Counted from the stretch's first letter, positions 1 to 8,226 are shown. The stretch: DNA of 64,000 bases from HK1 sp965202735 (GCA_965202735.1 OZ241844.1:4464001-4528000), one strand, 5' to 3'. Program-made: numbers and translations. Notes: generated by a model from the letters alone, not told the origin.

Positions 1-705
1 GTAGACGATGCCCGCGTGGCCGCGGTGCCCGGCGTCGAGGAAGCGCTGGAGCTGCTCGCGCGCCTTGCGCTTCGGCACGATGGCGTAGCGGATGTTCGGG
101 CGGTCGAAGCCGCTGATGAAGACGCGGGCGCCGCCGAGCCCGAGACGCTCGGCGATCTCGCGCCGGGTGGGCGCGTCCGCGGTGGCGGTGAGGGCGATGC
201 GCGGCACCTGCGGGTAGCGCTCGTGCAGCACCGAGAGCTGGAGGTACTCGGGCCGGAAGTCGTGGCCCCACTGGGAGACGCAGTGCGCCTCGTCGATGGC
301 GAAGAGGGCGATGCGGACCCCGTCGAGCAGCGCCAGGGTGCGATCGCCCATCAGGCGTTCCGGGGCGACGTAGAGCAGGTCGAGCGATCCCGCGCGGGCG
401 TCGCGCTCGATGGCCCTGGCTTCCCCGAAGGCGAGGGTCGAGTTCAGATACCCCGCGCGCACGCCCGCCTGCAGCAGGGCGTCCACCTGGTCCTGCATCA
501 GCGCGATGAGGGGCGAGACGACGACCGCGACCCCGTCGCGGAGCAGGGCCGGTATCTGGTAGCAGAGCGACTTGCCCCCGCCGGTGGGCATGACCACCAG
601 GGCGTCGCCGCCACCCGCCACGTGACCGATGATCGCTTCCTGCTCGTCCCGGAACGCGCCGTATCCGAAAACGCGTTCGAGCACCTCGTGTGGCGTTCCG
701 TGCAT
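1..705 (-). CDS. recQ: ATP-dependent DNA helicase RecQ (N-terminal part, cut by window edge)
   Basis: This is a 3'-to-5' superfamily 2 DNA helicase that acts in recombination and replication-fork repair in the cytoplasm. Only the first 235 residues are in the window; the rest lies beyond base 1. The visible part carries the RecQ helicase motifs in order: Walker A MPTGGGKSLCYQ near residue 35, motif Ia SPLIALMQDQVDALL, the Walker B box DEAHCVSQWGHDFRPEY, motif III ALTATAD and motif IV FDRPNIRY. Collinearity with E. coli RecQ is obvious. The ATG at 705 is chosen because the protein begins a few residues before the conserved FGYGAFRDEQ segment, as in other RecQ proteins. It lies about 400 bp downstream of the dehydrogenase gene on the same strand and is probably transcribed separately. 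Identification is by motif recognition and is secure. Confidence 0.96.
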   Translation of the reverse strand, partial: MHGTPHEVLERVFGYGAFRDEQEAIIGHVAGGGDALVVMPTGGGKSLCYQIPALLRDGVAVVVSPLIALMQDQVDALLQAGVRAGYLNSTLAFGEARAIERDARAGSLDLLYVAPERLMGDRTLALLDGVRIALFAIDEAHCVSQWGHDFRPEYLQLSVLHERYPQVPRIALTATADAPTRREIAERLGLGGARVFISGFDRPNIRYAIVPKRKAREQLQRFLDAGHRGHAGIVY

Positions 706-1104
706 GGCGGTGGTTGCTGGCTCCCGTGCTCGGGGGGCGCCGTCGACCATGGCGACGACGGCCCGCCCTGGGCATCGCCGAGCCCGGCGTCTCCGAGGGC
801 CTTCGCGGCCTTGAGCGTGGCGAATGCGGTCGCGGTCATGACCGTGGACTCTGTGCCCGCCTCCGTTTCACGTCAACAGACTCGGGTGGGCCGGAAGGAC
901 CGATGCTTGCAGGCATCCGGCTCGGAACCGGTGCGGTTTGCGGGAGCCGGGATGGCGACCGCGGAGCCTTCCCCCTCGGCTCCGCACGCATGGCCGGCGC
1001 GAAAATGGAGCGATGCCCGGAAGGGCGGATCGCCTTGCGCTGCCGCGATTTCCCTCCCCGAGAGCTGGAACCGCCGCATGACCGGCACCCGCCGCAGGCC
1101 CGGG
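706..1104. other. intergenic spacer, no gene seen
   Basis: This is a spacer between the dehydrogenase stop codon and the recQ start, both on the minus strand. No convincing reading frame, hairpin terminator or repeat was seen. The recQ promoter should lie here. A TTGACG-like hexamer on the minus strand near 875-881 is a weak -35 candidate without a clear -10 partner. Confidence 0.4.
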
Positions 1105-3564
1105 TCAGCCCCGCGCCCGCGCGCCCTCCGGGTCGTACAGCGCGCGGAGCGACGCCTTCGCGGGAACGCGTTCGCCTTCGACCAGGATCTCCCACTTCCC
1201 GCCCTCGACCCATTCCCGGCTCACGCCGTCGCCGCTCCTGGCATACCCGAGCCCCACGCCGCCGCCGAGCGTGTGGCCGTAATTGCCGGAGGTGAGGTAG
1301 CCGACCGTCTCGCCGTCGCGCAGCACCGGCTCGTGGCCGAAGAGCAGCGGCTCGGGGTCGGTGAGCAGGAGCTGGAGCAGCCGCCTGGACCGCGGCCGGT
1401 TCGAGTCGAGCTGGCGCGCGACCGCGTCGTGTCCGATGAACGGCACGGACTTGTCCATCCGGCACACCCAGCGCATGCCGGCCTCCACCGGGGTATCCAC
1501 ATCGGCGACGTCGTGGCCGAAGTGGACGAACTTCTTCTCGATGCGGCCCGAGTCGAGCGCGTGCATGCCGGCGAGCTTCAGGCCGTGGCCGTCGCCCGCC
1601 GCCACGATCCGGTCGAACGCGTGCCGGGCCTGATCGGCCGGCGCGTACAGCTCCCAGCCGAGCTCGCCGACGTAGGAGACCCGCGCCGCGCGGCCCACCG
1701 CACAGCCGATCTCCACGTCGCGGACCGCGCCGAAGGGAAACGCGCGGCTGGAGAGGTCCTCGCCGGTGACGGCGCCCACGACGGCGCGGCTCTTCGGTCC
1801 CATCACCCCGAACACCGCCCACTGGGCGGTGACGTCGACCACCACCGCGTGCGCATCGCCGTCGATGTGGCGGTCGAGCCAGGAGAGGTCGCGCCGTGCC
1901 GCCCCCGCGCCGCTCACCACCAGGAACTCGTCCCCGGCGAGCCGGGTCACGGTGAGCTCCGCCTCGATGCCGCCGCGCTCGTTCAGCCAGAGCGTGTACA
2001 CCAGCCGGCCGGGCTCGACATCGACATCGTTGCTGCAGATGCGCTGCAGCGCCCGGCAGGCGTCGCGGCCCCTGACGAGGTACTTCGAGAAGCTCGACTG
2101 GTCGAACAGGGCGACGCCCTCGCGCGCCGCGCGATGCTCGGCCGCCGAGTGCTCGAACCAGCTCTGGCGGCCGAAGCCGTACTCGTAGCGGGGCTCCACG
2201 CCCTCGGGCGCGAACCAGTTCGGCCGCTCCCAGCCCGCCGACTCGCCGAAGCATGCGCCGCGCCCGGCGAGGCGCTCGTGCACCGGCGAGTGCCGCACGT
2301 CGCGCGACGTGGTGTACTGGCGGTAGGGATAGTGGCGGTCGTAGAGCAGCCCGAGAGTCTCCGACACCCGCTCCTCGATGTACGCCTGGGTGCCCTGGAA
2401 GGTGAACACCCGGCGGAGATCGTTGGCGGTGAGGTCGAGCGGCGGGTGGCCCTTGTCCATCCATTCCGCGCAGACCTTCCCGATCCCGCCCGAGGTGACG
2501 ATGCCGACGGAGTTCAGCCCGCACGCGACGTAGAAGTTGCCGAGCTCGGGGGCCTCGCCGACGTGGAACTGGTCGTCGTGGGTGAAGCTCTCGGGGCCGC
2601 AGAAGAAGCTCCGCCAGCCGACCTCCCGGAGCATCGGCACGCGCTCCATCGCGTCGGCGAGGATCGGCATGAGCTGCTCTTCCATGTGGCCGGGGAGCTC
2701 GTCGAAGCAGAAGTCCTCCGGGATCGCATCGAGCCGGACGGGCCGTGCGTGGTGCTCGAAGGCCCCGACGAGCAGGCTGCCGGCGTCCTCGCGGTAGTAG
2801 GCGCACCGGTCCTGGTCGCGCAGCACCGGCAGGTCGTTCGGCAGGTCGGCGAGCTTCTCGGTGTGGGCGTAGTAGTGCTCGCAGGCGTGCAGCGGGACCG
2901 TCACCCCGGCGAGGCGGCCGAGGCGGCGCGACCACAGCCCCGCCGCGCACACCACGAACTCGCAGGCGATGTCGCCCGCGTCGGTCTCCACCCCCGCCAC
3001 CCGGCCGTTCGCGGTGCGGATGCCGGTGACCTCCACGTTCTCCACGCAGCGCGCCCCGCGCCCGCGGGCGCCCTTCACGTAGGCGCCCACCACGTCGACG
3101 GGGCTCGCCATCCCGTCGATCTCGAGCCATGTGCCGCCCAGGAGGTCGCCGGTGCGCACCAGCGGGTGGAGGTGCCCGACCTCCTCGGCCGTGATCACCT
3201 CCATGCGTCCGAATCCGAACGCGTTGTACGAGTCCGCCAGCCGCTTCAACTCCGCGAAGCGGTCCCGGCTGTGCGCGATGGCGACGCTGCCGACCTGCCG
3301 GAACCCGGTCGACTGCCCGGTCTCGGCTTCGAGCTCGGGAAGGAGGTTGCGGGTGTAGGCGCACAGCGCCGCGTGGGTGTCGCTCGGCCGCGCGGTGCCG
3401 ATGAGCCCGGCCGCGTGCCAGCTCGTGCCGGAGGCGAACTGCCGGCGTTCGAGCAGGACGACATCGGACCATCCAAGCTTCGCGAGGTGGTACGCGACGC
3501 TCGTCCCGGTCACCCCGCCGCCGATGACCACGGCGCTCGCGCGCTCCGGCAGTGCTTGGCTCAT
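1105..3564 (-). CDS. FAD-dependent dimethylglycine/sarcosine dehydrogenase family protein (DAO + GcvT domains)
   Basis: The 819 residues match the mitochondrial-type dimethylglycine/sarcosine dehydrogenase architecture in length and order. An N-terminal DAO flavin domain opens with AVVIGGGVTGTSVAYHLAKL and continues with TSWHAAGLIG, the conserved segment that in this family contains the histidine bearing FAD. It is followed by the FAD-dependent oxidoreductase middle domain and a C-terminal aminomethyltransferase (GcvT) folate-binding domain from about residue 420 on. Such enzymes remove N-methyl groups oxidatively and pass the one-carbon unit to tetrahydrofolate. The exact substrate cannot be read from sequence. 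Dimethylglycine, sarcosine or another N-methyl amino acid are all possible. Demethylating Rieske enzymes and choline-dehydrogenase-like proteins elsewhere in the window fit a role in betaine breakdown. The ATG at 3564 follows a GGAGG-like ribosome site on the minus strand. It appears monocistronic. Confidence 0.88.
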   Translation of the reverse strand: MSQALPERASAVVIGGGVTGTSVAYHLAKLGWSDVVLLERRQFASGTSWHAAGLIGTARPSDTHAALCAYTRNLLPELEAETGQSTGFRQVGSVAIAHSRDRFAELKRLADSYNAFGFGRMEVITAEEVGHLHPLVRTGDLLGGTWLEIDGMASPVDVVGAYVKGARGRGARCVENVEVTGIRTANGRVAGVETDAGDIACEFVVCAAGLWSRRLGRLAGVTVPLHACEHYYAHTEKLADLPNDLPVLRDQDRCAYYREDAGSLLVGAFEHHARPVRLDAIPEDFCFDELPGHMEEQLMPILADAMERVPMLREVGWRSFFCGPESFTHDDQFHVGEAPELGNFYVACGLNSVGIVTSGGIGKVCAEWMDKGHPPLDLTANDLRRVFTFQGTQAYIEERVSETLGLLYDRHYPYRQYTTSRDVRHSPVHERLAGRGACFGESAGWERPNWFAPEGVEPRYEYGFGRQSWFEHSAAEHRAAREGVALFDQSSFSKYLVRGRDACRALQRICSNDVDVEPGRLVYTLWLNERGGIEAELTVTRLAGDEFLVVSGAGAARRDLSWLDRHIDGDAHAVVVDVTAQWAVFGVMGPKSRAVVGAVTGEDLSSRAFPFGAVRDVEIGCAVGRAARVSYVGELGWELYAPADQARHAFDRIVAAGDGHGLKLAGMHALDSGRIEKKFVHFGHDVADVDTPVEAGMRWVCRMDKSVPFIGHDAVARQLDSNRPRSRRLLQLLLTDPEPLLFGHEPVLRDGETVGYLTSGNYGHTLGGGVGLGYARSGDGVSREWVEGGKWEILVEGERVPAKASLRALYDPEGARARG

Positions 3565-3738
3565 CGCAAGCTCCCTCCGGGTGCGCCGGCGCGGGCGTTC
3601 GCCCGGCTGCCGGCCTGCGATCCGCGTGCATGGTTCATCGTGTGCTCCCTCCGTGTGCGCCGGGCCGGATGCCGGCTCGCGGTCGAGCCAAGGGTACTAC
3701 CGCTCCGGGCTCCGTTCATCGGCCGATGCCGGAGCGGG

Positions 3739-3869
3739 CAGGACCATTCAAAAGTCGCGGTCATTGGCCGCCCGACCGGAAGATCGCACGGTGACGGGCG
3801 GTCTTTCGGCATCGAAGGCCCGGATCGAGAGCCTGATGAACCGTTCGTCACGACTTCTGGAGAGCCCTG
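3739..3869 (-). mobile_element. 131-bp MITE-like element, copy 1, with 10-bp direct repeats
   Basis: This segment is nearly identical (about four differences over 131 bp) to the inverted copy at 26577-26707. One end reads CAGGACCATTCAAAAGTCGC and the other, in reverse complement, CAGGGCTCTCCAGAAGTCGT. Both ends therefore start with CAGG and share AAGTCG at the same offset, forming imperfect terminal inverted repeats. The element is bracketed by the 10-bp direct repeat CCGGAGCGGG at 3729-3738 and 3870-3879, as expected of a target-site duplication. It has no coding capacity, so it would need a transposase from elsewhere. The family is not identified; duplications of 9-12 bp occur in IS4-type elements. 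Boundaries are supported by agreement of both copies. Confidence 0.75.
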
Positions 3870-3905
3870 CCGGAGCGGGTGCCGGTATGGACGCGGGCGC
3901 CGGCC

Positions 3906-4050
3906 GTCCCGGTCGCGGCAGCTCCCGCCGGGCGGGAACATCTCCTCGAAATCCCCTCGCCCGGGCGCTCCGGTGGCCGGAATCGCGCCGGAATCCCTGC
4001 GCGGCGCGGCCTCTCCGGGCGGCGGAGGGAATTGCCGTCCCGGTCGCGGC
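3906..4050 (-). repeat. single unit of a 131-bp dispersed repeat family
   Basis: The 14-mer GTCCCGGTCGCGGC occurs at 3906 and again exactly 131 bp later at 4037. Read on the minus strand, the intervening sequence is recognisably homologous to the tandem repeats at 63121-63390. Shared blocks include GCCCGGAGAGGCCG, GCGATTCCG, CGAGGGGATTTC and TCCCGCC-GGCGGGA in the same order and with the same 131-bp period. Identity is lower than for the MITE, so this copy is older. It is non-coding. Confidence 0.6.
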
Positions 4051-4172
4051 CGACTGTTGCGGCCGGCTTGCCGGCGTGCCGCCGGTCGAGGATGATCCGG
4101 AACCGCGCTTCGGCGGGGAGCCTCGCCCGCGGGCCGCGGGCGGCCCGGCTTCGGGCGCGGGAGGGACGAGCC

Positions 4173-4970
4173 GTGAAGTCGATACCCGCCACCATCCTTC
4201 TCGCCGCAGCCCTGGGGATGGCGGGCTGCGCCACCTCTCCCACCGGCCGCGACCAGCTCGTGATGTTCTCGCCCGCGGCCATGCGGGACATGGGCGCGGC
4301 GGCGTTCGACGAGATCAAGGCCGAGACCCCCGCCGCCGGCGCGTACCTGCACCGCTACGTGGACTGTGTCGCGGGCGCGATCCTGGCGGTCCTGCCGGAC
4401 GGCGGGGGACAGGGCTGGGAGGTGAAGGTCTTCGACGAGGACGAGCCCAACGCGTTCGCCCTGCCGGGAAGGAAGATCGGCGTCTACAAGGGCCTCCTGG
4501 ACGTGACGGAGACGCAGGATCAGCTCGCGGCGGTGATCGGGCACGAGATCGGCCATGTCCTCGCGCAGCACGGCAACGAGCGCATGTCCAGCGAGCTGGC
4601 GGTCGGGATCGGCTTGGCCGCGGCGCAGGTCCTGACGAGCTCGCGGGACTCGAGGGAGGGACGACACACGCGGGCCCTGCTCGGTCTCGGCGCCCAGGTG
4701 GGCATCCTCCTCCCCTACAGCCGCAGCCACGAGAGCGAGGCGGACCGGATCGGCCTGGAGCTCATGGCCCGGGCGGGGTTCGAGCCCGGGGCGAGCGTGG
4801 AGCTGTGGAGGAACATGTCGCGGGTGGGCGGTGGGCGGCCGCCCGAGCTCCTGTCCACGCATCCCGCGCCCGAGACCCGGATCCGGGCCTTGCGGGCGCA
4901 GGTCCCGTCCGCGGCGAAGCTCTTCCGGGAGGCGAGGGCGGCGGGGCGGGCGCCGGCCTGCGACGGGTGA
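4173..4970 (+). CDS. M48 family zinc metalloprotease, lipoprotein
   Basis: A 265-residue membrane-anchored peptidase of the M48B/OMA1-like type, comparable to E. coli LoiP/YcaL, which act in outer-membrane protein quality control in the periplasm. The GTG start at 4173 follows a GGGAGGG ribosome site and gives a compact lipoprotein signal: KSIPATILLAAALG then the lipobox MAGC with the acylated cysteine at residue 19. The zinc motif HEIGH is at about residue 124, and the third ligand glutamate is in SHESEADRIG, about 65 residues on. The mature region has the usual family layout (FDEDEPNAFALPGRKIGVYKG before the active site; STHPAPETRIRAL near the end), so it looks complete. It is divergent from the dehydrogenase gene upstream and convergent with the operon downstream. 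Confidence 0.9.
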   Translation: MKSIPATILLAAALGMAGCATSPTGRDQLVMFSPAAMRDMGAAAFDEIKAETPAAGAYLHRYVDCVAGAILAVLPDGGGQGWEVKVFDEDEPNAFALPGRKIGVYKGLLDVTETQDQLAAVIGHEIGHVLAQHGNERMSSELAVGIGLAAAQVLTSSRDSREGRHTRALLGLGAQVGILLPYSRSHESEADRIGLELMARAGFEPGASVELWRNMSRVGGGRPPELLSTHPAPETRIRALRAQVPSAAKLFREARAAGRAPACDG

Positions 4971-5057
4971 CGGGGGCGGGCGCCGCGAGCCGGAACGGCG
5001 CAGGCGCTCGCGGCCGGTGCTCTCCCGACGACGGGACGGCGCGGGCTTTCGTCCGGC

Positions 5058-6023
5058 CTACCCACCACCGGCCCCTCCGGCCGGAAGCGCCAGAAACGCC
5101 CCGTCATGGCTCCGCGTCACCTCCCGCATGAGCGTCGCGTACCGGTCGTGGACCCGTGACGACACGAAGCCGACGGCATGGACGCGGACCCTGGCCATGC
5201 CGGTGGCGGGGTCGACGTTGAGCTCGCGCAGCGTCTCCAGGACCCGGTCGTAGGACGCTCCTCTGAAGTCGTCGCCGAAGATGTAGACGGCGATCCTCTC
5301 CTCCCTTCCGGCGTAGGTCCGCAGCGCCGTCCGGAGGCCCTCCACCGGGCTGCTGTTGGACATCGCGGTCCAGCTCCGCAGTGCGTTCAGGATGCTCCTG
5401 CGCCGCCCCGGGGTGTCGGGAATCCACTTCCTCCGGTACCCGCCGACGAGGTATGAGCCGTTGTCGTTCAGGACCTGGAACCCGTCCACCTTCGGGTGGA
5501 TGTCCAGGACCCGGCCCATCACGTCGATGACCTCGTCCCAGATGGACTGCATGCTTCCGGACGTGTCCACGATGAAGATGACATGCTCGCTGTCGACCGG
5601 GATGCCTCCGACCTCGGGGCCGCGCTCGGTGGCCGGGGCGGGCGCGCGCAGGGAGGCGCGCCGCAGCGACGCCTCCACGCGCTCGAGCCCCCGGTTGTCG
5701 CGCTCGATCCGCCGCAGCCGTTCGCCGGCGAGCCGGAGCGCCTCCCCGGGCGCACGATCCCCGGCGGGCGGTCCGGCGGGCTCCGCCCCGCTCGCGAGCA
5801 TGGCCTGCAGCGCGTTCCACCGGGCGCGCATCCGGCTCACGAGATCCGCGGCTTCCCCGAGCGCGGCCGCGTCCACCGAAGGCCGCGCCTCGTCGCCCGA
5901 CTCGACCGGCGCCGGCCTCGAGATGAGAAGCAGCAGCACGATCGCGCCGAATCCGCACGCGACGACATCGAGGAACGCGAGGCCGAAGACCTCGCCGGAA
6001 GAACGCCGCCGCTTCACGGCCAT
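5058..6023 (-). CDS. membrane-anchored VWA-domain protein (second of a pair)
   Basis: A 321-residue protein with a cytoplasmic basic start (MAVKRRR), one N-terminal transmembrane helix (FLDVVACGFGAIVLLLLI, residues about 16-33), a charged/coiled stalk, and a C-terminal von Willebrand A domain from about residue 125. The metal-ion-dependent adhesion site is present: DTSGS, a later Ser/Thr-rich turn, and the Asp in IFGDD. The helix motif FLDVxACGxGA is shared with the VWA protein encoded just upstream, so the two look like paralogues or partners built on one anchor. Its start overlaps the upstream gene by 10 bp, so translation is probably coupled. In MotA/ExbB operons this position is usually taken by an ExbD/TolR/MotB protein. 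Here VWA proteins take its place. Substrate or ligand unknown. Confidence 0.82.
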   Translation of the reverse strand: MAVKRRRSSGEVFGLAFLDVVACGFGAIVLLLLISRPAPVESGDEARPSVDAAALGEAADLVSRMRARWNALQAMLASGAEPAGPPAGDRAPGEALRLAGERLRRIERDNRGLERVEASLRRASLRAPAPATERGPEVGGIPVDSEHVIFIVDTSGSMQSIWDEVIDVMGRVLDIHPKVDGFQVLNDNGSYLVGGYRRKWIPDTPGRRRSILNALRSWTAMSNSSPVEGLRTALRTYAGREERIAVYIFGDDFRGASYDRVLETLRELNVDPATGMARVRVHAVGFVSSRVHDRYATLMREVTRSHDGAFLALPAGGAGGG

Positions 6024-7084
6024 CCCCTCGCCGGCGCGAGCAGCACCCCGCCGGTCTGCGCGGTCCAGCTCCAGAACGCGGGGGCCGCCTCCGGATCGCC
6101 TTCCAGCGGAAGCAGGATGACGTGGACCTTCCGGCCCGGCGGCGGGGCGGAGCTGCGCAGGCTCGCCGCGAACAACCGCTTGCGGCACTCCCCGCTCACC
6201 TTGCCCTTCGGGTTCCCGGAGCAGCCGGAGAGCAGTCCGGGGGAGGACCGGCTCCGGGTCGGGAGGCCGTCGGTGACCACGTAGATGTCGGTGGCGTCCG
6301 GCGAGAGGCGGCCCAGCGCCCGCAGCCCGGCCTCGAGGTTCGTCGCCCCGGTCGGAACCAAGGCGTCGAGCGCGTCGAACAGCCCCCGGAGCGTGGCCGG
6401 GTCCCGCCCGTTCGCCCAGCCCCCGCCGTGGAGCACCGTCGCCTCGTCGTTGAACGCGATGACCGCGACCTCGCTCCCGGCCGGGAGCCGGTGGAGGAGC
6501 CACCGCGCGGCGGCGAGCGTGCGCCGCCACTTCCGCCCGTCGCGTTTCTCCGCATCGGTGCGGACCTTGCGGCGGATGATGTCGATCAGCCGCTCGTCGG
6601 TCATCGAGGCGCTCCGATCGACCAGGATCGCGATGCGCCGTCCCTCGACCCTGAGTCCGAGCAGGTAGTCTTCCTCGCCGCCCCGGACGTCTTCGACGAC
6701 ATCGTCGGCCCGGCGCCGCTCGATGCGCTCCACCCGCCGTCGCAGTGCCGCGTTCGCGGCCAGCGCGCGTTCGATCCCGCGCTCGATTTCGGCCAGGCGC
6801 GCCCGGTCCTCCTCGCGGCGGCGCTCCGCGTCCTCCTTCCGCTCCGCCCGCCGCGCGACCCGACGCTGCGCCCGCTCGATTCGAGCGGCGAGCGTTTCCG
6901 CCTCCGCCTGGAGCGTCGCCAGGGCCTGCGCGTGCGCCGCGGCCCGGTCGCCGGCATCCGGCTCGACCGCCGTCCCGGTGTGATGCCTGACGACGAGAAA
7001 GAGCAGGACGGCCGCGCCCAGCCCGCAGGCCATGACGTCGAGGAAGGCGACGAGGCTGCCCGGTTCGCGTCGTCTCGCCCGCAT
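6014..7084 (-). CDS. membrane-anchored VWA-domain protein (first of a pair)
   Basis: A 356-residue protein with an N-terminal transmembrane helix (FLDVMACGLGAAVLLFLVV, residues about 12-30), a long charged segment rich in Arg/Glu that should form a coiled coil (about 45-110), and a VWA domain with a complete adhesion-site set: DRSAS, the Thr in GATNLEAGL, and the Asp in VVTDGLPT. The single helix followed by a coiled stalk resembles the layout of ExbD/TolR/MotB subunits, with the peptidoglycan- or receptor-binding domain replaced by VWA. The ATG at 7084 lies 8 bp after the stop of the channel gene. The gene is central to the operon at 5058-12620. A cysteine pair (SGCSGN...GECRK) inside the VWA domain could form a disulfide if the domain is periplasmic. 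Confidence 0.83.
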   Translation of the reverse strand: MRARRREPGSLVAFLDVMACGLGAAVLLFLVVRHHTGTAVEPDAGDRAAAHAQALATLQAEAETLAARIERAQRRVARRAERKEDAERRREEDRARLAEIERGIERALAANAALRRRVERIERRRADDVVEDVRGGEEDYLLGLRVEGRRIAILVDRSASMTDERLIDIIRRKVRTDAEKRDGRKWRRTLAAARWLLHRLPAGSEVAVIAFNDEATVLHGGGWANGRDPATLRGLFDALDALVPTGATNLEAGLRALGRLSPDATDIYVVTDGLPTRSRSSPGLLSGCSGNPKGKVSGECRKRLFAASLRSSAPPPGRKVHVILLPLEGDPEAAPAFWSWTAQTGGVLLAPARGWP

Positions 7085-7092
7085 GGCGGCGG

Positions 7093-7848
7093 TCAGCGGC
7101 TGATGCGCTTGAGCAGGAACTCCTCGCAGTAGGCCTGGATGTCGACCAGGCGCCGGTCCTGCGCCCGTTGCAGGGCGTGCAGCAGCAGCATGAGCACGAG
7201 GCTCGCGAGGAGCGCCACGAACGTGGAGTTGAAGGCGATGCCGAGGCTCGCGGTCATGCCCGCGATGTCGCCGGCCAGCGCCTCGTCGGCCTGCGAGAGC
7301 GCCTGTCCGATCCCCCGCACCGTGCCCACGAACCCGATCGACGGGATCGCCCAGATGATGTACCGGATCATCGAGTTGTCGGCCTCGAACCGCGTCCCGA
7401 GGGCCTCCACGCTCGTCTGGATGGCGTCGGAGGTGTTCTGGACGTCTCCGGTGATGCGGTAGCGGCGCAGGCTCGCGCGAAGCGCCCCCATGAGCTGCGT
7501 CCGGCTCATCTCCGCGGGCAGCTTCTCCAGCTCGTCGAGGGTGGCGGCGAGCGAGGAGGCTTCCTCGTCGGCCTTCTCGAGCACGTCGACGCCGAACAGG
7601 TACTGCTCGGAGGCCAGCGACCACATCCGCCGCAGGATCTGGACCGCGCAGAAGACCAGGAGGACGAGGCAGATCTCCTGCTCCCGGTCCTTCAGGATCA
7701 CCGCCCAGTCCCGGGGCGCGGACACCCCGGCGATGCGAGCCGCCTCGATGGCCGCCTCGGCCCTCGGCCGTATGACCTGGACGTACATCAGGTGAATCGC
7801 GCCGCCGCTGCCGGCCAGGATGAGCGCGGCGCGCGCAAGCTCGTTCAT
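7093..7848 (-). CDS. MotA/TolQ/ExbB family proton-channel protein
   Basis: A 251-residue inner-membrane protein with the MotA/TolQ/ExbB signature near the C-terminal half: PSIGFVGTVRGIGQAL, equivalent to the GxxGTVxGI segment of ExbB, followed by TASLGIAFNSTFVALLASLV. Predicted transmembrane helices lie at about residues 6-26, 56-75, 163-185 and 197-222, with a large cytoplasmic segment between helices 2 and 3, as in the family. Such proteins form the pentameric channel that uses proton flow to drive a single-helix partner. No ExbD/TolR or MotB gene follows; two single-helix VWA proteins do. Its ATG is one base after the stop codon of the tiny membrane-protein gene upstream, so the genes are tightly coupled. 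Confidence 0.88.
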   Translation of the reverse strand: MNELARAALILAGSGGAIHLMYVQVIRPRAEAAIEAARIAGVSAPRDWAVILKDREQEICLVLLVFCAVQILRRMWSLASEQYLFGVDVLEKADEEASSLAATLDELEKLPAEMSRTQLMGALRASLRRYRITGDVQNTSDAIQTSVEALGTRFEADNSMIRYIIWAIPSIGFVGTVRGIGQALSQADEALAGDIAGMTASLGIAFNSTFVALLASLVLMLLLHALQRAQDRRLVDIQAYCEEFLLKRISR

Positions 7849-7849
7849 T

Positions 7850-8044
7850 TCAGATGTCCACCGGGAAGCTCACGGGGGCGTCCAGGCCGATGGCCGCCCC
7901 GGACCGGGCGGCGCTCGCCCGCTGCAGGCCGGCGACGGCGGCGGCCACCATGGCGAGGGCGAGGGCAAGGACGAGGGCAAGGACGAGGGCAAGGACGACG
8001 GCGGCGGCGATCCGGACCCGGCGTGGCGAGGTGGAATGCGTCAT
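7850..8044 (-). CDS. small single-helix membrane protein with repeat-built helix
   Basis: A 64-residue product, MTHSTSPRRVR followed by a hydrophobic stretch dominated by Ala, Leu and Val, then a polar tail. The helix core is encoded by three perfect 12-bp units (7961-7996), so its Leu-Ala-Leu-Val pattern arises from DNA repeat expansion. The stop codon ends one base before the channel gene ATG, which supports real translation in the operon. No family was recognised. It could be an accessory subunit of the channel complex or simply a coupling cistron. Confidence 0.6.
   Translation of the reverse strand: MTHSTSPRRVRIAAAVVLALVLALVLALALAMVAAAVAGLQRASAARSGAAIGLDAPVSFPVDI
7961..7996 (-). repeat. 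12-bp tandem repeat (3 units) inside the small membrane protein
   Basis: GAGGGCAAGGAC occurs three times in a row without mismatch, preceded by a partial unit. On the coding strand each unit adds four hydrophobic residues to the transmembrane helix. Confidence 0.8.
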
Positions 8045-8226
8045 CTCGCGGTCCTCCCGAGCGCCCGCGGTCCAGTCGCCCGCATTCCGTCGGTGACGTC
8101 CACGGTCGAGGTCCTCCCACGCGTCCGCGGCCCGGTCCGAATTCGCCGTATCGCGGGGTCGAGTGGCCCGGGGCCTCCCGCGCGTCCGCGGCTCAGTCTA
8201 CCCGGCTTGCGGCCCGGTGCCGCACG
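8045..8226. repeat. spacer with three degenerate copies of a CTCCC-CGCGTCCGCGG motif
   Basis: Between the PEGA/SUMF1 gene and the small membrane-protein gene a roughly 20-bp motif, CCTCCCrmGCGyCCGCGG, recurs near 8053, 8113 and 8172 at about 60-bp spacing. No gene or terminator was seen. The operon therefore has one longer internal gap. Confidence 0.4.

Larger units (their letters stand above)
3565..4172. other. 608-bp gap filled by two different interspersed repeats
   Basis: No gene is supported in this gap between two divergently transcribed genes. It holds a 131-bp MITE-like element (3739-3869) and, 36 bp further on, one unit of a second 131-bp repeat family (3906-4050). Both have relatives elsewhere in the window. 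Promoters for the flanking genes must lie in the remaining unique sequence, but no clear -35/-10 pairs were seen. Confidence 0.6.

Noticed and set aside
1105..1400. Glycine riboswitch or other structured leader near the dehydrogenase gene
   Set aside because: No conserved aptamer cores were seen on either side of the gene, and its upstream region is filled by unrelated repeats.
16..4095. Very long plus-strand open frame across the left end
   Set aside because: High GC content leaves antisense frames open. The opposite strand encodes clear RecQ and dimethylglycine-dehydrogenase-family proteins.
5058..8044. Zorya-type defence system (MotA-like ZorA with ZorB)
   Set aside because: There is no OmpA-like ZorB, no ZorC/D/E, and the partners are VWA, PEGA/SUMF1 and lipoprotein genes. 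A channel relationship is likely but a Zorya identity is not supported.
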